Below are positions 34,691 to 43,970 of a DNA stretch of 64,000 nt, one piece after another. How positions within the stretch are numbered: position 1 is the first letter of the stretch; each line of letters opens with the position of its first letter. A program made the position numbers and the translations under genes. The notes beneath the pieces are model-generated. The model saw only the letters and a program-made list of their open reading frames with translations, was not told the origin of the DNA and did no database searches. Source of the stretch: Sediminispirochaeta bajacaliforniensis DSM 16054 (GTDB lineage Bacteria > Spirochaetota > Spirochaetia > DSM-16054 > Sediminispirochaetaceae); NCBI RefSeq assembly GCF_000378205.1, contig NZ_KB899409.1:62001-126000 (forward strand). The letters are read 5' to 3'.

Positions 34691-35452
34691 ATGGATAAGC
34701 GCGGAAGGCAAAAACGCTGCAAAAAACTTTTGGTATTGATCCTGTTTACGCTCATGGCCGGCCGCCTCTGGTCCGGTCCGTTCTGGATAGACCTGGAAAG
34801 TGGTGGGGCCTTTACCGGCTACAACGATGTGCAGATCCCCTCCGATACGGGTACCCGATTCTCCCTGGCAGATGATCTTGATCCCGATGCTGTTTGGTTC
34901 TTCCGCCTCCGCCTCGGCGCCGACTTCGGCCGCCATAGTGTTTCCTTTCTTTATGCTCCCTTGCGTATCACCAGCAACGGAAGTGTGAATAAAGACATTA
35001 CCTTCCGGGATACGCTATTTCCTGCAGGAACGAACCTCGAAGGAACCTATATTTTCAACTCCTACCGTCTGACCTGGAGCTATGCTCTCATTGATGAGCG
35101 CCGCTTTCGCTTTGAAGCCGGGATCACCGGAAAAATACGGGACGCTTCAATCGAGTTGAAGAGCGAAAGCGACGAGGAAATTCGCAAAAATCTCGGTTTT
35201 GTCCCGCTTATTCATCTCGATGCCCGATGGAACATTGCCGAACGCTACAGCTTTGTCATCTCCGGCGACGGCCTTGCGGCACCCCAGGGGCGCGCAGAAG
35301 ATTTCATGGCCGCCCTCCTCTACCGTCCGGAACCCGATATCGAATTACGCCTTGGTTATAGGATACTCGAAGGGGGCTCCGACGGCGGCGGGGAAGTATA
35401 CACCTTTGGAATGTTTCATTACATCCTGGCGGGCATACGCTATAGGCTGTAG
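34691..35452 (+). CDS. Putative outer-membrane beta-barrel protein
   Basis: A 253-residue exported protein. It has an N-terminal signal (KKLLVLILFTLMAGRLWS) and a body of alternating hydrophobic/polar strands typical of small barrels: FRLRLGADFGRHSVSFLYAP, TYIFNSYRLTWSYAL, FEAGITGKIRDASIEL, ALLYRPEPDIELRLGYRIL, and a terminal FHYILAGIRYRL strand. I do not recognise a specific family. It is probably an outer-membrane structural or transport protein. It follows aroC by 21 bases, but functional linkage to aroC is unlikely. Confidence 0.7.
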   Translation: MDKRGRQKRCKKLLVLILFTLMAGRLWSGPFWIDLESGGAFTGYNDVQIPSDTGTRFSLADDLDPDAVWFFRLRLGADFGRHSVSFLYAPLRITSNGSVNKDITFRDTLFPAGTNLEGTYIFNSYRLTWSYALIDERRFRFEAGITGKIRDASIELKSESDEEIRKNLGFVPLIHLDARWNIAERYSFVISGDGLAAPQGRAEDFMAALLYRPEPDIELRLGYRILEGGSDGGGEVYTFGMFHYILAGIRYRL

Positions 35453-35457
35453 GGGAA

Positions 35458-36669
35458 TTACGCCTCTACCTCAGGCCCTGTTCCGTAGTTTTCCACGATA
35501 AAGTCGATGTCCTTATCCCCTCGTCCCGAAAGGTTGACCAGGATGGATTTGCGAGGCTCCTGTCTGGCAAGCTTCATGGCAAAGGCAACGGCATGGGCAC
35601 TTTCCAGAGCGGGAATGATCCCCTCCTTGCGGCTGAGTGTATAAAAGGCTGCAAGGGCCTCCTTATCGCTGGCAGTCTCGTATACCACCTTCCCTGCATC
35701 TTTCAAGGCCGAATGCTCAGGCCCCACCCCTGGATAATCGAGACCGCTGGCGATCGAATAGACGGGATCAGGCTCCCCTTCATCATTCTGCAGAAGATAG
35801 CACTTGAAACCGTGTATGAGTCCGGGCTTTCCATAGCACATGGTTGCGGCATGCTCCCCCTTCTGCAGGGAACGGCCGGAAGGCTCAACACCGTAGAGGG
35901 TGGTATCCTCTTCGTCGAGGAAAGCCGTGAAAATGCCCATGGCGTTACTTCCACCTCCTACACAGGCCACAACATTGTCCGGCATCTCGCCGGTCATCTC
36001 GAAAAACTGTTCTTTTGCCTCAATTCCCACAACCCGCTGAAAATCGCGAACCATCATGGGAAAGGGATGGGGACCGACCACCGACCCGATACAATAGATT
36101 GAATTGACAGGGTCCTCAAGATAGGCAGAAAAAGCCGAATCAACCGCCTCCTTTAGGGTCTTCAATCCGGAGCTAACAGGAACGACATTTGCCCCAAGAA
36201 GCTTCATGCGGATGACGTTGGGATGCTCTTTCCGAATATCAACCTCACCCATATGAATCTCGCACTCGAGTCCGAAATAAGCGGCGGCGGTTGCAAGAGC
36301 GACACCATGTTGTCCAGCACCGGTCTCGGCAATCAGCTTTTTCTTTCCCATGTATTTGGCAAGAAGGGCCTCACCCATACAGTGGTTCAGCTTATGGGCC
36401 CCGGTATGGTTGAGATCTTCCCGCTTTAAATAAATCCGCCCCCCCAATTCGTCGGAAAGGGTCCTGGCGTAATAGACCGGAGTAGGACGCCCCTGAAAGT
36501 GCTTGCGAATACTGCGAAGCTCGGAAATGAAGTGATGGCTTTTGCTGATTGAATAGTAGGCATCGGTGATTTTGTCCATCTCTTTTTGTAATGCTTCGGG
36601 AATAAAACTTCCCCCGTAGGAACCAAAAAAACCCTTTGCATCGGGCTGTTGCTTGAAATAGTCGCGCAT
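35458..36669 (-). CDS. trpB: Tryptophan synthase beta chain
   Basis: A 403-residue PLP enzyme joining indole and serine. Key motifs: GRPTPVYYA, the PLP lysine in [23 protein letters not shown], the Ser-binding [20 protein letters not shown] and the C-terminal NLSGRGDKD. It is the TrpB1 type. Start at MRDYFKQQ, which has a perfect AAGGAG 6 bases upstream. trpA and other trp genes are absent here, so it is a lone trpB, perhaps salvaging indole. The promoter lies inside a large inverted repeat. Confidence 0.95.
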   Translation of the reverse strand: MRDYFKQQPDAKGFFGSYGGSFIPEALQKEMDKITDAYYSISKSHHFISELRSIRKHFQGRPTPVYYARTLSDELGGRIYLKREDLNHTGAHKLNHCMGEALLAKYMGKKKLIAETGAGQHGVALATAAAYFGLECEIHMGEVDIRKEHPNVIRMKLLGANVVPVSSGLKTLKEAVDSAFSAYLEDPVNSIYCIGSVVGPHPFPMMVRDFQRVVGIEAKEQFFEMTGEMPDNVVACVGGGSNAMGIFTAFLDEEDTTLYGVEPSGRSLQKGEHAATMCYGKPGLIHGFKCYLLQNDEGEPDPVYSIASGLDYPGVGPEHSALKDAGKVVYETASDKEALAAFYTLSRKEGIIPALESAHAVAFAMKLARQEPRKSILVNLSGRGDKDIDFIVENYGTGPEVEA

Positions 36670-36713
36670 GTTTTTCTCCTTCGCGATGTGGTGCATGGCC
36701 TTAAGATAGAAGT

Positions 36714-36742
36714 ATGGTAGAAGGCAAATACGTTTCTGTCAA
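36714..36742 (-). promoter_or_regulatory. trpB promoter
   Basis: On the minus strand TTGACA (36742-36737), 17-base spacer, TACCAT (36719-36714). The -35 sits in the loop of the inverted repeat at 36723-36766. Confidence 0.45.
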
Positions 36743-36766
36743 GAGAAACATAGAGAGATATTTGCC
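36723..36766. repeat. Nested inverted repeat between trpB and the Fe-ADH gene
   Basis: Outer arms GGCAAATA (36723-36730) and TATTTGCC (36759-36766) are perfect complements; inner arms GTTTCT (36732-36737) and AGAAAC (36744-36749) form a second pair. It could be an operator for one or both divergent genes. It is not the classical TrpR operator. Confidence 0.55.
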
Positions 36767-36821
36767 GCATCTCTATAACACTAGTATTATTAAACTATCA
36801 ATAGTGATAAGGATGGTACCT

Positions 36822-38003
36822 ATGGAACAGTTTTCCACCTATATTCCTACGCAAATTCAGTTCGGTTCGGGATCCCTCGAAAGCCTCGGACGTGAAAAAT
36901 TGCCGGGAAAAAAGGCGCTTATCGTTGTTTCGGCCGGCGGTTCAATGAGGCGTCACGGCTACCTCGACAGGACGGTGGCTCTCCTGAAAAAGCAGGGAAT
37001 CGATTCGGTTATCTTCGATAAAATTCTGCCCAACCCGATTCTTTCCCACGTCATGGAGGGAGCGGCGCTGGCAAGACAAGAGGGTTGCGACTTCGTCCTT
37101 GGTCTGGGGGGAGGGAGCAGCATCGATTCGGCAAAGAGTATCGCCGTCATGGTGAATAATCCTGGAGACTACTGGGACTACATCAACGGCGGCAGCGGTA
37201 AGGGAAAGCCGGTTACTGAAGCAGTGCTGCCCATTGTTGCGATAACGACCACCGCAGGCACCGGTACCGAGGCAGATCCCTGGACCGTTATCACCAACCA
37301 GGATAAAAACGAAAAAATCGGTTTCGGCACCCCCGACACATTCCCCACCCTCTCGATCGTCGATCCCGAGCTTATGCTTTCGGTCCCGCCGAAACTAACC
37401 GCCTACCAGGGCTTCGATGCCTTCTTTCACGCAGCAGAGGGGTATATCGCCAATATCGCCACGCCTATCAGCGACCTCTACGCCCTTGAAAGCGTTCGGC
37501 TGATTAGCAGATATCTCCCCAGGGCCGTTGCGGACGGAAACGACATCGAGGCAAGAAGTCAGGTTGCCCTGGCCAATACCCTCTCGGGGATGGTGGAGTC
37601 CACCTCAAGCTGTACCTCGGAACACAGCATGGAGCATGCGCTAAGCGCCTTTAAGCCGAAACTTCCCCATGGGGCAGGGCTTATCATGCTCAGCAAGGCC
37701 TATTTCACCCACTTTGCATCGGTAGTCCCCCAGAGGCTTGCAGAGCTTGCCGCGGCCATGGGAGAGGAGACCTCCGCGGTACCGGAGGCCGATCGCCCCA
37801 TGTTGATGGTCACGGCCCTGGAAAAGCTCCAGAGGGCATGTGGAGTCGATGAACTGAAGATGTCCGATTACGGCCTTGAGAAGGCCCAGATCCCTGCGTA
37901 TGCACAAAATGCCCGCAACACCATGGGAGGACTCTTTGAAATGGACAGGGCCCCGCTGAGCGAGCAGGAGGTCATTGCGATCTACGAAAAGGCCTACCGC
38001 TGA
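36822..38003 (+). CDS. Iron-containing alcohol dehydrogenase
   Basis: A 393-residue group III (Fe-dependent) NAD(P)H alcohol dehydrogenase, close to butanol-dehydrogenase types. The nucleotide-binding GGGS motif is in LGLGGGSSIDSAK, TTAGTGTEADPW follows, and metal ligands lie in GFDAFFHAAEGYI and the CTSEHSMEHALS segment. Start at MEQFSTY, where AAGGATGG is properly spaced; an upstream in-frame ATG at 36714 lies inside the trpB promoter region. Likely role: fermentative aldehyde/alcohol redox balance. Coupled by a 1-base overlap to the hydrolase gene. Confidence 0.9.
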   Translation: MEQFSTYIPTQIQFGSGSLESLGREKLPGKKALIVVSAGGSMRRHGYLDRTVALLKKQGIDSVIFDKILPNPILSHVMEGAALARQEGCDFVLGLGGGSSIDSAKSIAVMVNNPGDYWDYINGGSGKGKPVTEAVLPIVAITTTAGTGTEADPWTVITNQDKNEKIGFGTPDTFPTLSIVDPELMLSVPPKLTAYQGFDAFFHAAEGYIANIATPISDLYALESVRLISRYLPRAVADGNDIEARSQVALANTLSGMVESTSSCTSEHSMEHALSAFKPKLPHGAGLIMLSKAYFTHFASVVPQRLAELAAAMGEETSAVPEADRPMLMVTALEKLQRACGVDELKMSDYGLEKAQIPAYAQNARNTMGGLFEMDRAPLSEQEVIAIYEKAYR

Positions 38004-38800
38004 TGAAGGTGGCCGTCTGCCAGTTTGAACCCCGTCTTGGAGAGGCGGAAGAAAACCGCAAACGGATGGTCGAGCTTTTAGCGTCCATCGATGCGGAGCT
38101 TGTGGTGCTGCCCGAGCTCGCCGTCAGCGGTTATAACTTTTCATCAAAACAACAACTGCTCTCTCTTGCCGAAGAGGCAGATGGAAAAACTGCGGAGACT
38201 CTCACATCTCTTGCAAAAAAAACCGGCGCCCGATATGTCGTCGGTATTCCCGAGGCTTCCGGCGGGAAACTCTACAACAGCGCCATTATGGTTGGTCCAC
38301 AGGGTCTTGAGGGAAGCTACCGCAAGGTCCACCTCTTTTATAAAGAGAAGGAGTTCTTTCGGCCCGGCGAGGCCCCCTTCCCCCTGATCGACGTCGACGG
38401 GGTAAAAATCGGGCTTCTGATCTGTTTCGACCATATGTTCCCCGAAGCGGCACGGACTCTCGCCCTAAAGGGAGCACAGATTATCTGCCACCCCTCCAAC
38501 CTGGTGCTGCCGGAGTACGGCCAGCTTACAAGCCGTGTCAGGGCGCTGGAGAATAGGGTTTTCTGGCTTTTGGCAAACAGGACAGGGCAAGAGAAGGGAG
38601 CGGCGGGAGAGCTTTCCTATACCGGTGCAAGCCAGATCGTCTCCTGCGACGGTTCGCTTCTTGCGGTCGCAAAGGGAAACGAACAGGGAGCAGACGAGAT
38701 CATCTATGCCGATATCGATCCCCGGAAGGCAAAAGACAAGGCGGTAACGGCGTTGAACGACCTCTTTGAAGACCGTCGCCCTGCCTTCTACAGCTTGTAA
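38003..38800 (+). CDS. Carbon-nitrogen hydrolase (nitrilase superfamily)
   Basis: A 265-residue cytosolic amidase-fold hydrolase with the Glu-Lys-Cys triad: Glu in VVLPELAVSGYNF, Lys in YRKVHLFYKEKEF, Cys in GLLICFDHMFPE. Members hydrolyse amides or N-carbamoyl compounds (omega-amidase, carbamoylputrescine amidase); the substrate cannot be fixed. The start overlaps the alcohol dehydrogenase stop (TGATG). Converges with the GT4 gene. Confidence 0.88.
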   Translation: MKVAVCQFEPRLGEAEENRKRMVELLASIDAELVVLPELAVSGYNFSSKQQLLSLAEEADGKTAETLTSLAKKTGARYVVGIPEASGGKLYNSAIMVGPQGLEGSYRKVHLFYKEKEFFRPGEAPFPLIDVDGVKIGLLICFDHMFPEAARTLALKGAQIICHPSNLVLPEYGQLTSRVRALENRVFWLLANRTGQEKGAAGELSYTGASQIVSCDGSLLAVAKGNEQGADEIIYADIDPRKAKDKAVTALNDLFEDRRPAFYSL

Positions 38801-38820
38801 AGGAAGATCCCGCTGCTTGG

Positions 38821-40230
38821 CTATACCGGATATTCCCTTCGGCTCTTCTCGATCCTTTTTCGGCTTGCACGAATCTCATCGCCGTAGTCGTCAAAGGTTT
38901 CCCTGAGAAGACGCCGGAGGGTCGCAAGCCCGAACTCACGGGCACCTACCTCAAAGTTGTGCTCAACCATTCGCTCTCTTCGTTCGCCATCCTGCAGAAG
39001 CCGATGCATCTCTTCTACCGCCGAATCCGGGATGATGAGGCGGTTTTCTTCGTCGTAGACATCACGTATTTCGATATTATCGAAACCGGCAATTTTTATA
39101 TCGGTTTTATAGACCAGGTAGGTTGTCGTTACAATCGGGACCTTTGCAGCAACTGCTTCCAGAAGCGCGTTACCGAACCCTTCCCAGATGGGGAGGTAGG
39201 TGACCAGATCGGCATTGACCAACACATCCCGGTTTGTAAACATCATCCGCCCCTTTTCATCATTCCCCCGCTGAGCGGTGACCCTGTCGCTGATAAGCCG
39301 CAAATCAATCTTCCGCTCCTTGCACATGGAACGAATCTGGCCGATGTAGTCCTGATCGGGTTCATCTCCCTGATAAAGGCTGATGACAAAACGAACTCTG
39401 GAGGCCAGTTCCGGATAGCGGAGCAGGAAGCGCCCAACTAATTCCACCGAGTCCTCGATCCGCTTTCTTCTGACGATTCGCGTCGGCTGGATAATGAGGA
39501 TATCATCATCGGAAAAACCAAGTTCGGCACGAAAACGGCTGTTGTAATCATCCCTTTTCGGCGGATGCTCGAAATCCTCGCAGTTGGGAATCACCCGGGG
39601 GTGAACCCGCTTAAAGGAGCGCAGAATATGTTCGGCATAACTTGAAAGCACTACATGCTCGAGGCCCGGTTCGGCGGGAGGCATGATCATGCCAAGGAGT
39701 TCTTCGATATGATTGTGGCTGAAACGACTTCGCTCCCACCAGAAATCGTGGTGATGAAAGATAGTGGCGACCCGCCGCTCCGTAGAAAGCTTGTATACCG
39801 CCATACCCGCAAGCAGTGCCATCGGCATGGCATTTGTATTCTGTGCGATGATCACATCGATACCATAGCGCTGGATCATACCGAAAAGCTCGTTCGCCAG
39901 CCTAGTTCCCTGATCCTCGAGCTTCTCAAGCAGACGTTCCTTACGGTCGTCGGAAAGCCGAAACGGACCGCTGCGAAGATGGGGAAAAAACCAATTCTCA
40001 TACTCGAGTTGGTCCTCACTGCCGAAACGGAGATCGGAAACCACAAACTGCCTCTCTTCGGGGATCGAAGAGAGGGGTTTCGGGTAGAATCCCGCAAAGG
40101 TATAGAGCTCATGCCCCTGGGCGAGAAGGACATCGATCCACTTGTCTACTTCGAGGGAAACGCCGTCAACATCGCCCAGTTTTCCACAAATGATTGCCAC
40201 ACGAAAGGTGTCGGGTACCTGTTTTGCCAT
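38821..40230 (-). CDS. GT4-family glycosyltransferase
   Basis: A 469-residue GT-B fold retaining glycosyltransferase. N-terminal acceptor domain with AIICGKLGDVDGVSLEVDKW; the C-terminal donor domain has PTRIVRRKRIEDSVEL and the nucleotide-sugar signature YLPIWEGFGNALLEAVA (E...E). The acceptor-domain opening resembles enzymes that make glucosylglycerate-type compatible solutes, but this is a weak recollection. It starts 11 bases after the PRPP-synthetase-like gene on the same strand. It may be a lipid, solute or surface-sugar transferase. Confidence 0.82.
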   Translation of the reverse strand: MAKQVPDTFRVAIICGKLGDVDGVSLEVDKWIDVLLAQGHELYTFAGFYPKPLSSIPEERQFVVSDLRFGSEDQLEYENWFFPHLRSGPFRLSDDRKERLLEKLEDQGTRLANELFGMIQRYGIDVIIAQNTNAMPMALLAGMAVYKLSTERRVATIFHHHDFWWERSRFSHNHIEELLGMIMPPAEPGLEHVVLSSYAEHILRSFKRVHPRVIPNCEDFEHPPKRDDYNSRFRAELGFSDDDILIIQPTRIVRRKRIEDSVELVGRFLLRYPELASRVRFVISLYQGDEPDQDYIGQIRSMCKERKIDLRLISDRVTAQRGNDEKGRMMFTNRDVLVNADLVTYLPIWEGFGNALLEAVAAKVPIVTTTYLVYKTDIKIAGFDNIEIRDVYDEENRLIIPDSAVEEMHRLLQDGERRERMVEHNFEVGAREFGLATLRRLLRETFDDYGDEIRASRKRIEKSRREYPV

Positions 40231-40241
40231 AGAGTATTATC

Positions 40242-41411
40242 CTATCGTACTGAAAAAAGTGGGCCCATGTGCCCCTTCCAACGGGGGTTCTTACTGGACA
40301 TGTCCTCGTTGTAGAAGGGAGGCGGAAGAGGAGTCGAATCGGGCTGAATGATTCGCAGAAGGTAGTTACTTATCCACCGGGAAAGCTGGAGAACAACCAT
40401 TTTATGGCGCAAACGCCCCTGCACATCCCGATTCAAAATCTCGGGGATGGTGCTGGTGGTAACGATCTCGTCGAGAACGGAATCGTTGAGGTTGCTTCTG
40501 CACTCTCGGCTGGAATAGAAGTGGGTTACGAAAAAAACAATCCGATTGGGATTGGCACTCTTGAGAAGGCGGCACGCCTCGATGATGGTATTTCCCGTTC
40601 TGACCATGTCGTCGATGATGACGATATCCCGTCCGGCAAGATCGGAAAGCGCGATCTCTGACTCGGGTGACAGATCGATCTCGACACAACGTTCGTCTTT
40701 GCGACATTTGTCAAGAAAGACCAGGGGGACATCATCTCTTCCGACGGACTCTTTTACACGTCGTACAAAATTAAGTGCACCCTTGTCGGGGGCGCAGAGT
40801 ACCATGCCCTTCTGTGAAACGACGTCGGAATCGCTGAGATAGTCCGCATAGAGATCATCGGGAAGAAGATTATGAAAACGTCCCTCAAAACGGTCCATGA
40901 AAATAGCCTGAACGGAAACAGAATGGTTGTGCACGGTCACGATTTCATCGATCCCCGCCGCCTTGAGCAGATCGGCATAGAGGCGGGCGGAAAAGGGCTG
41001 GCCGTCGAATTTTTGATAATCTTCTTCGTTTCTCACGAAGGCGGTATAACCGTGCTCGCGTCTCGGCCCCCTGTCCTGAGCGCTGTAAAACAGATCGGGT
41101 TCGAGAAGAATCACCTTATCGGCCCCGTTGTCCCGGGCAGCCCTTGCAATAAGGAGCGTACGCATCGCAAGTTCATCCCGGCTGCTGCTCCCGTAATTGG
41201 TGCTGATGATCACAACGGCCTTCCCTTCAAGCTGCCTGCCGGGCTGGTCGTTGGATCTGTCGGAGATGATGAAACGGGGACAAAATTCGGTGTTTACAAA
41301 GCTTTTCAGACTAATAAGATCGGAGTAATCCTCGTGCTGCTGGAGATGATGGGCTACATCTTCCACAACAGGATTGTCGGCCACGGTTCCAACAATCACC
41401 ACATTTTGCAT
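40242..41411 (-). CDS. Divergent ribose-phosphate pyrophosphokinase-like protein
   Basis: 389 residues with the double phosphoribosyltransferase-fold plan of PRPP synthetases. The PRPP loop is IVIIDDMVRTGNTI and the region LVFLDKCRKDER matches the flexible DKRR loop. The usual LHADQIQGFF motif is degraded to VHNHSVSVQAIF and the C-terminus is ~60 residues longer than in E. coli Prs. It could be an active PRPP synthetase supplying PyrE or a regulatory paralogue. The cluster position downstream of pyrimidine genes and MATE is suggestive. Confidence 0.72.
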   Translation of the reverse strand: MQNVVIVGTVADNPVVEDVAHHLQQHEDYSDLISLKSFVNTEFCPRFIISDRSNDQPGRQLEGKAVVIISTNYGSSSRDELAMRTLLIARAARDNGADKVILLEPDLFYSAQDRGPRREHGYTAFVRNEEDYQKFDGQPFSARLYADLLKAAGIDEIVTVHNHSVSVQAIFMDRFEGRFHNLLPDDLYADYLSDSDVVSQKGMVLCAPDKGALNFVRRVKESVGRDDVPLVFLDKCRKDERCVEIDLSPESEIALSDLAGRDIVIIDDMVRTGNTIIEACRLLKSANPNRIVFFVTHFYSSRECRSNLNDSVLDEIVTTSTIPEILNRDVQGRLRHKMVVLQLSRWISNYLLRIIQPDSTPLPPPFYNEDMSSKNPRWKGHMGPLFSVR

Positions 41412-41463
41412 TACACGCCCCTCCCCTTCTGGTCAGAATCGTAAAGTCCGGTCGCACGCTATT

Positions 41464-42831
41464 CTACCCGTTTTGCGCCTCGGTGAAAAGCGGTTCTTTT
41501 TTTAACAGTGCAAGATCACGCAAAAAGAAAAATCCGGTGACCATCGCGGCAAGGAAATCGGAAATAGGGGGCGCAAACCAAATTCCGTTCAATCCGAGAA
41601 GCGAGGGCAAAAAAACAATAAGCGGAATGAGGAAAAGCACCTGACGGCTCATGGAAAGAATCATAGCCTTCTGAGGCTGACCGGTGGCCTGGAAGTAGTT
41701 GGAGGAGACCACCTGAAATCCAACGATGGGTAACATCAGAAAGAATTTTCTCATGGCAGGAACGGCCATGGCAAGAAGATCTCCGTTTCCCGGAGCAAAA
41801 AAAGCGATCAGCTTAGAAGGGAAAAGCTGGGCAAGGCAGAAACCGAGGCTTGTAATCGCCGTGGCTGCGAAGATGGCAAGCCAAATGGTCTGCCGCACGC
41901 GGGCAAAGGAACGTGCCCCGTAGTTGTAGCCGATCAAAGGTTGAGATCCCTGGTTCAGACCGAAAATGGGCATCATGATGAACATCAGGATGGAATAGAT
42001 GATCCCCATGCTGCTGATCGCAAGATCACCACCGTATCGTTGCAGCTGGTTGTTGAGAATCATATTCAAGACGCTGGATGTCAGCTGCATAACAAAGGGG
42101 GCACTGCCGAGTCCGCATATCCGCAGCACGGTGGTTCTGTCCAGACGCATCCCTGCAAGAGAGATGGAAAGAACACTTTTCGGGCCGAAGAAGTAGCTGA
42201 GGACCCAGATACTGCTGACAAGCTGACTGATAACCGTTGCTATGGCTGCTCCGCGAATCCCCATATCGAGCACAAAGATAAAAACAGGATCAAGGATGAT
42301 GTTGATTCCCGCCCCAATCAGCATAGTGATCATGGCCGCCCGAGGATTTCCTTCGCCTCGAATAAAGTTATTGAGACCGAATCCGATCTGATTAACCAGA
42401 ACACCGAGCAGGATAACGCTCAGATAATCTCTGGCATAGGGAAGCGATTGTTCACTGGCTCCGAAAAGCTTCAGCATGGGATCAAGAAAGATCAACCCGA
42501 GGGCCATGAGCAAAAGAGAGACAATGATCAGCAGTGTAAAGGAGTTTCCCAGTATCCTACGGGCAAAATCCCGGTCATCTTCCCCCAGGGCGATAGAGAG
42601 TGCCGACGCTCCGCCGATTCCGATCAACATACCAAAAGCCATAATTACGAGCATAACGGGAAAACCCACGGTAGCACCGGCAATTCCCATGGGGCCGATC
42701 CCGTTTCCGATGTAGATTCTGTCTACGATGTTATAGGTAGCCTGTACCATCATGCCGGCGATGGCTGGCAGTGAGAAGCTGAGCAACAGGCGAGGTATAC
42801 TCCCCGTGCCCATCATTTTTGATCTGTCCAT
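41464..42831 (-). CDS. MATE-family multidrug/metabolite exporter
   Basis: A 455-residue polytopic inner-membrane protein with about 12 helices and the MATE duplication. Family features: GSIPRLLLSFSLPAIAGM at the start, NIVDRIYIGNGIGPMGIAG, FIRGEGNPRAAMITMLIG, and GLNQGSQPLIGYNYGAR in the second half. Cation-coupled export of cationic compounds or metabolites. It begins 27 bases after pyrC in the same direction, so read-through from the pyr operon is likely. Confidence 0.9.
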   Translation of the reverse strand: MDRSKMMGTGSIPRLLLSFSLPAIAGMMVQATYNIVDRIYIGNGIGPMGIAGATVGFPVMLVIMAFGMLIGIGGASALSIALGEDDRDFARRILGNSFTLLIIVSLLLMALGLIFLDPMLKLFGASEQSLPYARDYLSVILLGVLVNQIGFGLNNFIRGEGNPRAAMITMLIGAGINIILDPVFIFVLDMGIRGAAIATVISQLVSSIWVLSYFFGPKSVLSISLAGMRLDRTTVLRICGLGSAPFVMQLTSSVLNMILNNQLQRYGGDLAISSMGIIYSILMFIMMPIFGLNQGSQPLIGYNYGARSFARVRQTIWLAIFAATAITSLGFCLAQLFPSKLIAFFAPGNGDLLAMAVPAMRKFFLMLPIVGFQVVSSNYFQATGQPQKAMILSMSRQVLFLIPLIVFLPSLLGLNGIWFAPPISDFLAAMVTGFFFLRDLALLKKEPLFTEAQNG

Positions 42832-42857
42832 ATCCGCCCACTTTGCACCGGAGTAGA

Positions 42858-43970
42858 TCAGAAGGTCAAGTATCTACTCCAACCATTTGCCTCATAGCGT
42901 CCGCAAAGGGCCTGAACGGCCGCATCGACAGCCCCATCGCCTTCCTTCGGATAGTCGGGCAACTCCCCGGACTCGAGGCCGAAAGAGCGGATAGCATTCC
43001 CTGCGGTGAGCATCTCGATCTTCTCCTCTGACATACCGACTCGCCTCATCTCCCTTATGAGGAGAGGCCAGGCGACCAAAGAGGGAAGTCCGGAAGCAAA
43101 GCCCTTCCGCTTATCATCGATACGGTGGGGCGCATGATCGCTCTCGATCCAATCGATCCGTCCGCTCACAAGAGCATCCCAAAGCACGCTCCTGCTCTCG
43201 GGAGAACGTAAGGGAGGATTGACCTTAAAAAGCAGGCCATCCTCTCCTTCAGGAACCAGGGAGCTGTCCAAAAGCAGATGGTGAGGGGTCGCCCCACACG
43301 TGATGCGAAAGGAAAGCTCGCCGTCGGCCGAGGCCCTTCTCGCTTCCTCAACAAGGCGAAGGGCGTCAGGAGAGGAGATGTGGCAAATGTGAAGTGTTCC
43401 GGAAAAGCCGGCCAGTCGCGCGGATGCTATCTGATCGGCAACCGAAGCAGCTTCCGCCTCCTCAGGACGGGCAAGGGAGTGGGTGGAAGGCTTCGCAGGG
43501 TCCCAAAGATCAGGGGAAAAGAGCCCCTCCTTTTCGCAATGGACCGCTACAAGGCCCTTGTATGATTCCCGGGCAAGACGTTCCCAAATCGCTTCTTGCC
43601 GTTCTTTTTCAACAACGGCCAAAGAGCCGGTCGAGCGACCGGCGAAAAGCTTCATACCGATGACTCGGGGAAAAAGTTCCCGCCAGAGGGCCACCATCTC
43701 GGCAACCTGGTCTCCGTCAGAAGTAAGCCCCCCGTAAAGGGCATAAAAGGGGGCAGCCTTTTTTGCACGTGCAGAGAGAGCGGCAGCGGCCCCTGCGGCA
43801 TCGGAAAGTCGCCTGCGCACATGATACTCGTCGATTAAAGGCGGCTGACAATTGGGCATATCGAAAAGGGCACAGACTCCGCAGAGCATGGCACTCTCCA
43901 TGCCGTGGTACAGGCTTTCCTTGTCTATCTGTTCCCAATCGCGAAGGTGAACATGCGGATCAATGATCAT
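42858..43970 (-). CDS. pyrC: Dihydroorotase
   Basis: A 370-residue amidohydrolase cyclising carbamoyl-aspartate to dihydroorotate. The metal motif is DPHVHLRD at the very N-terminus, the carbamylated-lysine region is GMKLFAG, His ligands are in LVAVHCEKEG and LHICHISSP, and the catalytic Asp is in WIESDHAPH. The start overlaps the end of pyrDK by 11 bases. Fifth enzyme of the pyr operon in transcription order. Confidence 0.9.
   Translation of the reverse strand: MIIDPHVHLRDWEQIDKESLYHGMESAMLCGVCALFDMPNCQPPLIDEYHVRRRLSDAAGAAAALSARAKKAAPFYALYGGLTSDGDQVAEMVALWRELFPRVIGMKLFAGRSTGSLAVVEKERQEAIWERLARESYKGLVAVHCEKEGLFSPDLWDPAKPSTHSLARPEEAEAASVADQIASARLAGFSGTLHICHISSPDALRLVEEARRASADGELSFRITCGATPHHLLLDSSLVPEGEDGLLFKVNPPLRSPESRSVLWDALVSGRIDWIESDHAPHRIDDKRKGFASGLPSLVAWPLLIREMRRVGMSEEKIEMLTAGNAIRSFGLESGELPDYPKEGDGAVDAAVQALCGRYEANGWSRYLTF

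Noticed and set aside
36779-36810. Possible TrpR operator (CACTAGTAT...ATAGTG) near trpB
   Set aside because: Only the CACTA/TAGTG ends match; spacing and core differ from the TrpR palindrome.
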